This document shows positions 44,235-51,889 of a stretch of DNA of 64,000 nucleotides, piece after piece. A program made the position numbers and the translations under genes. The notes beneath the pieces were generated by a model. That model was not told where the DNA came from. It did no database searches and saw nothing but the letters and a program-made list of their open reading frames with translations. Location of the stretch: the NCBI RefSeq assembly GCF_001511835.1, contig NZ_LN997848.1:3376001-3440000 (forward strand), read 5' to 3'. Position 1 is the first letter of the stretch. Each line of letters opens with the position of its first letter. The stretch comes from Magnetospirillum sp. XM-1 (lineage in GTDB: Bacteria; Pseudomonadota; Alphaproteobacteria; Rhodospirillales; Magnetospirillaceae).

Positions 44235-45437
44235 TCAGGGCCTGCCGCCCAGCGATGCCAGCGGCTTGGTCAGCATGGTGGCGAACAGGGCCATCAGTAC
44301 CATGGCCCCGAACGTGGTGTCCGAGATCAGCCCGGCATCGGCCAGCAGGGTCAGGACCACCAGCTCCATCAGACCCTTGCAGGTCAGCAATCCGCCCAGC
44401 GTCCAGGCCTCGCGCCCCGTGCAGCCACCCATCCAGGCGGGCAGCGCCGAGACCAGCTTGCCGACCACCGCCGCCGCGCTCATCACCAGGAAGATGGTCA
44501 CTGCCCCGGTGTTCAGGTCGATGCGGGTCTTTAAGCCCACCGAGATGAAGAAGAACGGCAACAGCACCACCTGCACGAAGGTCTCGAAACTGCCGACGAT
44601 GGCCTGAGCCAGGGTGCGGGGCATCACCGCCCCGAAGACGAAGGCGCCGATCACCGCGTGCAGGCCCATGGACTCGGTGGCCAGCGCCGAGGCCGACAGG
44701 CCCATGGTCAGCAGCACCACGTCGCCGGGCGACACCTTACCGCAGGCCTCGACGCCAGCGAACACCCGCGACAGCAGCGGCCGGACCACGACCACCATGA
44801 AGCCGACGAACAGCTGGGCCCCGGCCGCAGCCCAGCCCGCCGACCAGGGGTCATTGCCCTGGGCCACGGCCAGGAGCAGGGCCACCGCCACCCACAGGGC
44901 GGCGTCGTTGAAGGCCGCAGCACCCAGCGCCATCACGCCCACCTTGTGCCGCTCGAGGCCCATCTCGCGCACCACCGCGCCCAGGACGGGCAGCGCCGTC
45001 ACCCCCGCCGCGATGCCCATCGCGGCGGCGAAAACGGGGCGCGAGGCGAAAAAGCCGGAAGAATCGGGCACGGCGGCGAACAGCCACCAGCCGCCGAAGA
45101 CGCCCGCCAGGGTGGGAATCGCCACGCTGGACAGGGCCACGACGGAAAAGCACCGCCCCTGCCCCCGGATCTGGGCCAGATCGAAATGCAGGCCAATGGA
45201 AAAGGCGAAGAACACCACGGCAAGCCGCACCAGCCCGTCCAGTGCCGCCAGCGAAGCCGGCGGAAACAGCCGCATGGACAGCTCGGGGGCAAGCCAGCCC
45301 AGCAGGCTGGGCCCCAGCGCGATGCCCGCCGCCATCTGCACGGCGGCCAGCGGCATCAGCCGGCCGACCAACCCCAGCCGCCACAGGGCGTAGGGCAGGC
45401 CGATGATCAGGGCGGTCTGGATAAGGAAAAGGCTCAT
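44235..45437 (-). CDS. Monovalent cation:proton antiporter, CPA2 family
   Basis: A 400-residue membrane protein with about 12 helices in the KefB/NapA-like arrangement. The N-terminal region has QMAAGIALGPSLLGWLAPE and FAFSIGLHFDL; the core has GAAAFNDAALWVAVALLLA, where NDA corresponds to the ion-binding region, and LHAVIGAFVFGAVMP. PFFFISVGLKTRIDL precedes the last helices. No RCK/TrkA nucleotide domain is attached. It would exchange Na+ or K+ for protons. No neighbour explains its role; next to the ion-pumping Rnf a part in ion balance is possible. Confidence 0.87.
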   Translation of the reverse strand: MSLFLIQTALIIGLPYALWRLGLVGRLMPLAAVQMAAGIALGPSLLGWLAPELSMRLFPPASLAALDGLVRLAVVFFAFSIGLHFDLAQIRGQGRCFSVVALSSVAIPTLAGVFGGWWLFAAVPDSSGFFASRPVFAAAMGIAAGVTALPVLGAVVREMGLERHKVGVMALGAAAFNDAALWVAVALLLAVAQGNDPWSAGWAAAGAQLFVGFMVVVVRPLLSRVFAGVEACGKVSPGDVVLLTMGLSASALATESMGLHAVIGAFVFGAVMPRTLAQAIVGSFETFVQVVLLPFFFISVGLKTRIDLNTGAVTIFLVMSAAAVVGKLVSALPAWMGGCTGREAWTLGGLLTCKGLMELVVLTLLADAGLISDTTFGAMVLMALFATMLTKPLASLGGRP

Positions 45438-45457
45438 GCCGGCAAACCTGATGCAAT

Positions 45458-45520
45458 GCGGGCGGGACGCCCGCGCTCCAAGAAAATGACGCGATTTGGG
45501 AGCGCGGGCGTCCCGCCCGC
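45458..45520. repeat. GC-rich palindromic repeat with 22-bp perfect arms, copy 2
   Basis: Same arms (GCGGGCGGGACGCCCGCG...) as the element at 30676-30738, with a different 19-base loop. It lies in the gap between the antiporter start and the potI-like stop, 7 bases beyond the latter. Confidence 0.85.
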
Positions 45521-45527
45521 CCCAGCC

Positions 45528-46334
45528 TTATCCGCTCCGGCTTTCCTTGCTCATCATCACCCGCCCGGCAATGGCGATGGCGATGCCGACCAGGGCCACC
45601 ACGATGGTGGCCAGCGCGTTGATCTCCGGGCTGACGCCGAGGCGGACCTTGGAGAAGATGACGATGGGCAGCGGCGTGGCGCCCGGCCCCGAGACGAAGG
45701 CGGAGATCACCACGTCGTCCACCGACAAGGTGAAGGCCAGCAGCCAGCCCGCCGCCAAAGCGGGCGCGATGATGGGCAGGGTGATCTTCATGAACACGGT
45801 GAGCGGCCGGGCCCCCAGGTCCATGGCCGCCTCCTCCAGCGAGCGGTCCATCTGCGCCAGGCGCGAGCGCACCACCACGGTGACGAAGGACAGGCTGAAG
45901 GTGACGTGGGCGATGACGATGGTGGTCATGGACCGACCGTCGGGCCAACCCAGCATCTGCTCCATGCCCACGAACAGCAGCAGCAGGGCGAGGCCGGTGA
46001 TGATCTCGGGCATCACCAGCGGCGCGGAGACCATGCCGGTGAACAGGGCGCGGCCGGGAAAGCGCTGGAAGCGCACCAGCACCACCGCCGCCAGGGTGCC
46101 CAGCCCGGTGGCAAGACAGGCGTTGAGGAAGGCGATTTTCAGCGACAGCCAGGCGGCGCCCAGCACCTGCTCGTCCTGCAGCAGCTCGCCGTACCACTTG
46201 GTGGAAAAGCCGCCCCACACCGTCACCAGCTTGGACGCGTTGAAGGAATAGATCACCAACAGCGCGATGGGCAGGTACAGGAAGGCGTAGACCAGCGCCA
46301 GGGCGGTATAAAGGGCGAAGCCGCGGTTGTTCAT
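45528..46334 (-). CDS. potI: Putrescine/spermidine ABC transporter permease PotI-like
   Basis: A 268-residue inner-membrane permease with six helices, ending in TAA at 45528. NASKLVTVWGGFSTKWYGELL near the start and the ATPase-coupling EAA loop EEAAMDLGARPLTVFMKITLPIIAPALAAG are typical of PotC/PotI. SFSFVTVVVRSR-like sequence precedes the loop. It starts within the stop codon of potH and closes the operon. Confidence 0.92.
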   Translation of the reverse strand: MNNRGFALYTALALVYAFLYLPIALLVIYSFNASKLVTVWGGFSTKWYGELLQDEQVLGAAWLSLKIAFLNACLATGLGTLAAVVLVRFQRFPGRALFTGMVSAPLVMPEIITGLALLLLFVGMEQMLGWPDGRSMTTIVIAHVTFSLSFVTVVVRSRLAQMDRSLEEAAMDLGARPLTVFMKITLPIIAPALAAGWLLAFTLSVDDVVISAFVSGPGATPLPIVIFSKVRLGVSPEINALATIVVALVGIAIAIAGRVMMSKESRSG

Positions 46335-47218
46335 CCCTCGCGCTCCGCCCGCTTGGCCTCGAAGTGCTGGAAGATCATGATGGGCACCACGAGGAGCACC
46401 AGCATGGCTACCGCCACCGCCGAGGCCGTGGGCCAGTCGCGGTTGTCGAAGAACTCGGCCCACAGCACCTTGCCGATCACCAATGTGTCGGGGCCGCCCA
46501 GCAGGTCGGGAATGACGAACTCGCCCACCGCCGGAATGAACACCAGCATGCAGCCGGCGACCACGCCCGGCATGGACAGCGGAAGAGTGATGGAAAGGAA
46601 GGCCCGGAACGGCCGGCAGCCCAGGTCGGCGGCAGCCTCCAGCAGCGACAGGTCCATCTTCTCCAGCGTGGCGTAGAGCGGCAGGATCATGAACGGCAGG
46701 TAGGAATAGACCATGCCGATGGTCACCGCGATGTCGGTCTCGAGGATCTGCAGCGGCTCGGAAATGACGCCGATCGCCATCAGCGCCATGTTGAGCAGGC
46801 CCTCGGTCTTCAAGATACCAATCCAGGCGTAGACGCGGATCAGGAACGAGGTCCAGAACGGCAGCGCCACCAGCATCAGCAGCGCCTGCCGGCGGGCCTT
46901 GGGCGCGCGGGCGATGGCGTAGGCGGCGGGATAGCCCAGCAACAGACAGCCCAGCGTCGCCATGCCGGCCAGACGCAGCGACCCCAGATAGGCCAGCAGA
47001 TAGAGATTGTCGCCCAGCAGCGTGTTGTAGCCGGCCAGCGTGCCCTTGAAGACACCGTCCACCCACAGCGGCATGTAGGGCGGAATGCCCATCTGCGGCT
47101 CGGACAGGCTGATCTTCAGGACGATCAGGAAGGGCACCAGGAAGAACAGCAGCAGCCAGGCATAGGGCGCCAGGCCCACCAGGAAGCGGCCGCCCCTGCC
47201 CTCTGCCAGGTTTTTCAT
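46331..47218 (-). CDS. potH: Putrescine/spermidine ABC transporter permease PotH-like
   Basis: A 295-residue permease with six helices, starting ATG at 47218. It shows LLLFFLVPFLIVLKISLSEP, RVYAWIGILKTEGLLNMAL and the EAA loop LLEAAADLGCRPFRAFLSITLPLSMPGVVAG, followed by PAVGEFVIPDLLGGPDTLVIGK, a signature of PotB/PotH. It overlaps potI at its end and the ATPase gene at its start by four bases each. Confidence 0.93.
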   Translation of the reverse strand: MKNLAEGRGGRFLVGLAPYAWLLLFFLVPFLIVLKISLSEPQMGIPPYMPLWVDGVFKGTLAGYNTLLGDNLYLLAYLGSLRLAGMATLGCLLLGYPAAYAIARAPKARRQALLMLVALPFWTSFLIRVYAWIGILKTEGLLNMALMAIGVISEPLQILETDIAVTIGMVYSYLPFMILPLYATLEKMDLSLLEAAADLGCRPFRAFLSITLPLSMPGVVAGCMLVFIPAVGEFVIPDLLGGPDTLVIGKVLWAEFFDNRDWPTASAVAVAMLVLLVVPIMIFQHFEAKRAEREG

Positions 47219-48354
47219 TTGGTCAGCACCAGGGAATCGGCGGGATGCCAGGACAGGAACACCGGATCGTCCCAGGTCAGGCGGCTTTCCTCGCCGTGAT
47301 GCAGGTTGGTGCGCAGCGCCTGGACCTTGCGGCCCGAGGCGAGGCGCACGTGGTAGACGGAGACGTCGCCCAGATAGGCGATGTCGCTGACCACGCCCTC
47401 GGCCCAGTTCAGGCCGGCCTGCGGTTTCTCGCGCCCGATGACCATCTTTTCCGGCCGCACCATGACGGTGACCGCCATACCGCCCGCCACCGAAGCGCCA
47501 CCCGTCACCGACAGATCGTGCTCCAGCTCGGGGCAGGAAACGGCCAGCGTCCCCTCGCCGCCCTTGGCGGTGCCCTCGAACATGTTGGCGACGCCGATGA
47601 AGTCGGCCACGAAGCGGGTGCCGGGATATTCGTAGATCTCTACCGGGCGGCCCACCTGCTCGATGCGCCCGGCGTTCATCACGCCGATGCGGCTCGACAT
47701 GGTCATGGCCTCGCCCTGGTCATGGGTGACCATGACGAAGGTGATTCCCACCCGGTCCTGAATGTTGACCAGCTCCAGCTGGGTGGCTTCCCGCAGTTTC
47801 TTGTCCAGGGCCGCCAGCGGCTCGTCCAGCAGCACCACCTTGGGCTCCTTGGCGAGACAGCGGGCGAGCGCCACGCGCTGGCGCTGGCCGCCGGACAGCT
47901 GGTGCGGCTTGCGGCCCGCGAACCGGCCCATCTGGACGAGCTCCAGGCTGGCCGCCACCTTGTCCTTGATCACCGCTTGCGCCAACCCGTCCTGCTTCAG
48001 GCCGAAGGCGATGTTGTCGGCGACGCTCATATGGGGGAACAGGGCGTAGGACTGGAACATCATGTTCACCGGCCGCTCATAGGGCGGCACATTGGTGACG
48101 TCCTGGCCGTCGATGAGAATGCGCCCGGTGGTTGGCGTCTCGAAACCGGCCAGCATGCGCAGCAGCGTGGTCTTGCCGCAGCCCGACGCGCCCAAAAGCG
48201 AGAAGAACTCGCCCTTGTGAATGGCCAGGTCCACGTGCTCGACGGCGGTGAAGTCGCCGAAAAGCTTGGAAATCCCCTCGAAGCGGATCAGCGGAACCGC
48301 CTGGGGGTCGTTCCAGGGAGCATCCGCCTCCCGCTTGACCGCCGCCTGCGCCAT
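47215..48354 (-). CDS. potG: Putrescine/spermidine ABC transporter ATP-binding protein PotG/PotA-like
   Basis: A 379-residue ABC ATPase. Walker A is GASGCGKTT, the Q-loop FQSYALFPH, signature LSGGQRQRVALARCLA, Walker B VVLLDEP, H-loop VTHDQGEAM. The last 110 residues are a TOBE-type regulatory domain (MVRPEKMVIGREKP, VSDIAYLGDVSVYHV). ATG at 48354 is chosen, 5 bases after the binding-protein stop; the 11 preceding in-frame codons are inside that gene. Confidence 0.92.
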   Translation of the reverse strand: MAQAAVKREADAPWNDPQAVPLIRFEGISKLFGDFTAVEHVDLAIHKGEFFSLLGASGCGKTTLLRMLAGFETPTTGRILIDGQDVTNVPPYERPVNMMFQSYALFPHMSVADNIAFGLKQDGLAQAVIKDKVAASLELVQMGRFAGRKPHQLSGGQRQRVALARCLAKEPKVVLLDEPLAALDKKLREATQLELVNIQDRVGITFVMVTHDQGEAMTMSSRIGVMNAGRIEQVGRPVEIYEYPGTRFVADFIGVANMFEGTAKGGEGTLAVSCPELEHDLSVTGGASVAGGMAVTVMVRPEKMVIGREKPQAGLNWAEGVVSDIAYLGDVSVYHVRLASGRKVQALRTNLHHGEESRLTWDDPVFLSWHPADSLVLTK

Positions 48355-48359
48355 GCCCG

Positions 48360-49457
48360 TCAGCGACCCGTTTTGACCGTGGTCCACAGGCGGGTGCGCT
48401 CGCGCTCCTTGCCCATGTCGGCCGGGGGAACCTGGAACAGCTTGGAGGCCACCGCCTCGGGCGGGAACACCACCGGGTCGGCCTGGATATCCTTCTTGAT
48501 CAGGCTCTTGGAATCCAAGACCGGATTGGCGTAGCCGGTCAGGTTGGTGAAGCCGGCCGCCACTTCGGGCTTCATCAGGAAGTCGATGAACTTGTGCGCG
48601 TTGTCGGGATGGGGGGCGTCGGCCGGGATCACCATGGAATCGATGTTGATCACCGCGCCTTCCCTAGGGATGACGATCTTGATGTTGACACCCTTGCCGG
48701 CCTCGGCGGCGCGGTTGCGCGACTGGACCAGATCGCCCACATAGCCGTGCGCCATGCAGATGTCGCCGTTGGCCAGGTCGTTGATGAACTTGGACGAGTG
48801 GAAATACTTGATGTTGGGCCGCACCTTGGTCACCACCTCGGCCGCCGCCTTCAAGTCGGCGGAGTCCAGCGAGGCGCCGTTCTTGCCCAGATAGGCCAGG
48901 GCGGCGGGGAACACCTCGGTGGGGGCGTCCAGCAGGCTGACGCCGCAGCCCTTCAGCTTGGACACTTGGGCCGGGTCGAGCAGCGCCGACCAGCCGGAAA
49001 GATCCATGCCGGGAGCGGCCTTGGCCACCTTGTCCACGTTGTAGGCGAAGCCGGTGGGCGAAATGGCGTAGGGGATGGCGTAGAGGTTGCCGGGATCGGC
49101 CGAGCGGTTCAGGGTCACCATCACCTGGGGGTCCAGGTTGCCGTAATTGGTGAGCTTGGAGCGGTCCAGCTTGCGGTAGATGCCGGCCTTGATCTGGTTG
49201 GCGAGGAAGGGCGATGCCGAGGGAAACACCACGTCATAGCCCGACTTGCCGGCCTGCAGCTTGGCTTGGAGCACCTCGTTGCTGTCGTAGACGTCGTAAT
49301 TGACGCGGATGCCGGTCTGGGCGGTGAACTTCTCCAGCGTGTCTGGCGCGATGTAGTCCGACCAGTTGTAGACGTTCAGCACCTTGTCTTCCGCCGCCTG
49401 GGCGGCCGACACCATTGCAACCAGCGACACCGCGACAGCCGTCAAGGAAACGCGCAT
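48360..49457 (-). CDS. potF: Putrescine/spermidine ABC transporter substrate-binding protein PotF-like
   Basis: A 365-residue periplasmic binding protein with a Sec signal (RVSLTAVAVSLVAMVSAAQA). LNVYNWSDYIAPDTLEKF is the diagnostic first block; YDVVFPSASPFLANQ and NGDICMAHGYVGD follow, with aromatic and acidic residues expected to bind the polyamine. The order potF-potG-potH-potI matches the E. coli putrescine importer, so the PotF subgroup is favoured over PotD. Confidence 0.9.
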   Translation of the reverse strand: MRVSLTAVAVSLVAMVSAAQAAEDKVLNVYNWSDYIAPDTLEKFTAQTGIRVNYDVYDSNEVLQAKLQAGKSGYDVVFPSASPFLANQIKAGIYRKLDRSKLTNYGNLDPQVMVTLNRSADPGNLYAIPYAISPTGFAYNVDKVAKAAPGMDLSGWSALLDPAQVSKLKGCGVSLLDAPTEVFPAALAYLGKNGASLDSADLKAAAEVVTKVRPNIKYFHSSKFINDLANGDICMAHGYVGDLVQSRNRAAEAGKGVNIKIVIPREGAVINIDSMVIPADAPHPDNAHKFIDFLMKPEVAAGFTNLTGYANPVLDSKSLIKKDIQADPVVFPPEAVASKLFQVPPADMGKERERTRLWTTVKTGR

Positions 49458-49757
49458 GACCTTACCCCCCAGCCAGAAAACCGGAACGCCGGGCCAAACG
49501 CCGCATGCCCGCGCGGGGCCGATATTTCCGGTCCTACGAGTGCCTTGTCAACGGGCAATGCTCAAAAAAAAGCCCGCCGGAGAAGAACCCCGGCGGGTCT
49601 CGCAGTTTGCGGGAGGAAAATCGCGCCAAACCCTTGCGGGGTTTGGCTAGGCCCAAGGGGCCGCGCGGCTTATGCCGCGGAAGCCAAGGGTCACGGAGGT
49701 GGCCCGCCCGGCGCCTGAGGGCGCCCGGTGACCGCGTGCGGTCACCGGGCATATGGA
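49458..49757. other. Intergenic region with stacked hairpins between potF and actP
   Basis: No gene is visible. It holds the minus-strand intrinsic terminator at 49564-49597, a hairpin GCCAAACCC-TTGC-GGGTTTGGC (49625-49647), GCGCCTGAGGGCGCC near 49710-49725, and GGTGACCGC-GT-GCGGTCACC (49727-49746). The part nearest potF should carry its promoter, but no clear -35/-10 pair was seen. Confidence 0.55.
49564..49597 (-). terminator. Intrinsic terminator downstream of the actP-like gene
   Basis: On the minus strand CCCGCCGG and CCGGCGGG arms, with a 9-base loop, are followed by eight T residues. It lies about 160 bases beyond the actP-like stop, and would end transcripts from the symporter before they reach potF. 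Confidence 0.85.
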
Positions 49758-51425
49758 TCAGTGATTGGAGGCCGAAGCCGCGCCGATTCCCGTCTGGGCG
49801 CGGACATACTGGTCGTCGAACAGGGCCTTCTCCGCCTTGGCCGTCTCGCTGCCGTCCAGCTTGGAAACCAGGATGGTGACGGCGAAGGCGAAGGTCATGG
49901 AGAACAGGGCAGGATGCTCGTAGGGGAAGATGGGCGCGGCATTGCCCAGCACCGCCACCCACACCGTCTTGGACAGCACCACGCAGGCCACCGCCGAGAC
50001 GAGGCCGGCGATGCCGCCCCACAGGGCGCCCTTGGTGGTCAGGCCCTTCCAGTACATGGACAGGAACAGCACCGGGAAGTTGGCCGAGGCCGCGATGCCG
50101 AAGGTCAGGCCCACCAGGAAGGCGACGTTCTGCTTCTCGAACATGATGCCGAGGATGACGCCCAGCACGCCCAGCACCAGCGAGGCCAGCTTGGAGACGC
50201 GCATCTCCTCGGCTTCGGTGGCGTGGCCCTTGCGGATGACGCGGGCATAGATGTCATGGGCGATGGCCGAGGCGCCGGCGAGCGCCAGCCCCGACACCAC
50301 CGCCAGGATGGTGGCGAAGGCCACCGCCGACAGGAAGCCCAGGAAGATGTCGCCGCCCAGCGCCTTGGCCAGGTGCATGACGGGCATGTTGCCGCCGCCC
50401 AGCAGCTTGCCGCCCACCTTGCCGCCCTCGAAGAACTGCGGATCGGTGCCGACGATGCTGATGGCCGCCATGCCCAGGATGCAGACGACGAGGAAGAAGA
50501 AGCCGATGAAGCCCGAGGCCACGAACACGCTCTTGCGCGCTTCCCTAGCGTTGGGAACGGTGAAGAAGCGCATCAGGATGTGCGGCAGCGCGGCGGTGCC
50601 GAACACCAGGCCGAGCGACAGCGACACCGCCGAGACCGGATCGGCCAGCAGGGTGCCGGGGCCCATGATCTTGACGCCCGCCTTGTGCGAGGAAACCGCC
50701 TTGGCGGCCAGGTTTTCCAGGCTGAAGCCGAACTTGGACAGCGCCAGGAAGCCCAGCAGGGTACCGCCGCCCAGCAGCAGCACCGCCTTGATGATCTGCA
50801 CCCAGGTGGTGGCGATCATGCCGCCGAAGGTGACGTAGACCACCATCAGCACGCCCACCAGGATCACCGCCACGGCGTAATCCAGGCCGAACAGCAGCTT
50901 GATCAGCTGGCCGGCGCCGACCATCTGGACGATCAGGTAGAAGCACACCACGGTCAGCGAGCCCATGGCGGCGAAGGTGCGCACCTTGGTCTGGTCGAGA
51001 CGGTAGGAGGCGATGTCGGCGAAGGTGTACTTGCCCAGATTCCGCAGGCGCTCGGCCAGCAGGAACAGGATGATCGGCCAGCCGACGAAGAAGCTGATGG
51101 TGTAGATGAAGCCGTCGAAGCCGGTGGCGAACACCATGGACGACAGGCCCAGCAGGGTGGCCGCCGACATGTAGTCGCCGGCGATGGCCAGGCCGTTCTG
51201 GAAGCCCGAGATGCCGCCGCCCGCGGTGTAGAAGTCGCTGGCCGACTTGGTGCGCTTGGACGCCCACCAGGTGATGCCCAGTGTGCTGGCGACGAAGACG
51301 AAGAACATGATGATGGCGGTCATGTTGATCGGCTGCTTCTCAGAGCCGCCGAGATCGCCGGGACCGGCCAAGGCGGGGCCCGCGACCAGCAGGGCCGCCA
51401 GGGCGAGGGGGATCATCCTATTCAT
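49758..51425 (-). CDS. Sodium:solute symporter, acetate/monocarboxylate permease (ActP-like)
   Basis: A 555-residue SSS-family carrier with a signal-like N-terminus ([13 protein letters not shown]) and about 13 helices. [33 protein letters not shown] is the ActP/MctP signature. [20 protein letters not shown] and the sodium-site region [27 protein letters not shown] follow. It imports acetate or another monocarboxylate. ATG at 51425 shares one base with the DUF485 gene stop, as in the E. coli yjcH-actP pair. The open frame upstream of that ATG belongs to shadow translation. Confidence 0.92.
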   Translation of the reverse strand: MNRMIPLALAALLVAGPALAGPGDLGGSEKQPINMTAIIMFFVFVASTLGITWWASKRTKSASDFYTAGGGISGFQNGLAIAGDYMSAATLLGLSSMVFATGFDGFIYTISFFVGWPIILFLLAERLRNLGKYTFADIASYRLDQTKVRTFAAMGSLTVVCFYLIVQMVGAGQLIKLLFGLDYAVAVILVGVLMVVYVTFGGMIATTWVQIIKAVLLLGGGTLLGFLALSKFGFSLENLAAKAVSSHKAGVKIMGPGTLLADPVSAVSLSLGLVFGTAALPHILMRFFTVPNAREARKSVFVASGFIGFFFLVVCILGMAAISIVGTDPQFFEGGKVGGKLLGGGNMPVMHLAKALGGDIFLGFLSAVAFATILAVVSGLALAGASAIAHDIYARVIRKGHATEAEEMRVSKLASLVLGVLGVILGIMFEKQNVAFLVGLTFGIAASANFPVLFLSMYWKGLTTKGALWGGIAGLVSAVACVVLSKTVWVAVLGNAAPIFPYEHPALFSMTFAFAVTILVSKLDGSETAKAEKALFDDQYVRAQTGIGAASASNH

Positions 51426-51739
51426 TATTCCAGCACCTCGCGCACCACGTCCTTGTTCAGCTCCTCGAACTCGCCGTTGGCGAAGTGGGAGTAAAGGCCG
51501 GTCAGCAGCCAGGAGACCACGATGATGGCGGCGCCCACCGGCACGCCCACGGTCAGGGTCGAGCCCTGGGACAGCGGGGTGCGCAGGAATTCCGGCGCGA
51601 AGGCGACGATCATCATGAAGGTGTAATAGGACCCCAGAACGATCACCGACAGCGCGACCGCCAGACGCGAGCGCTTGCGGACCAGTTCGTGGAATTTCGG
51701 ATTCTGGCGAACCCGTTCGTAGATGGATGAGTTGGACAT
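51425..51739 (-). CDS. DUF485 membrane protein (YjcH-like)
   Basis: A 104-residue protein with two membrane helices. [39 protein letters not shown] is typical DUF485/YjcH, which regularly precedes actP-type symporters and is probably an accessory subunit. ATG at 51739 is preceded by GGAGGGG; the longer frame from 51772 has no ribosome site and no homology. Confidence 0.92.
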   Translation of the reverse strand: MSNSSIYERVRQNPKFHELVRKRSRLAVALSVIVLGSYYTFMMIVAFAPEFLRTPLSQGSTLTVGVPVGAAIIVVSWLLTGLYSHFANGEFEELNKDVVREVLE

Positions 51740-51801
51740 GTCCCCTCCGGAGGATTTCTTTGGCCACCTCACCTATCAAAGGAGCGTGTCCGAATTTTTC
51801 C

Positions 51802-51821
51802 CCAATTGTTGCCAATTGTTG
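51802..51821. promoter_or_regulatory. Tandem 10-bp direct repeat between the symporter and the two-component genes
   Basis: CCAATTGTTG occurs twice in immediate succession, in the 150-bp gap between the DUF485 gene and the sensor kinase. OmpR/PhoB-type regulators bind direct half-sites spaced one helical turn apart, so this is a strong candidate site for the OmpR-type regulator encoded at 54678-55397. Confidence 0.5.
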
Positions 51822-51889
51822 CCGGGACGCAGCCATGCGGGGACATCAGCGCGGTTGAGCCCGGGCTCCGGGTTTGAAATGATCGGAGA

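Noticed and set aside
45528..47066. A 512-codon frame suggesting a fused permease
   Set aside because: The N-terminal part is a shadow of potH; potI begins at 46334 within the potH stop.
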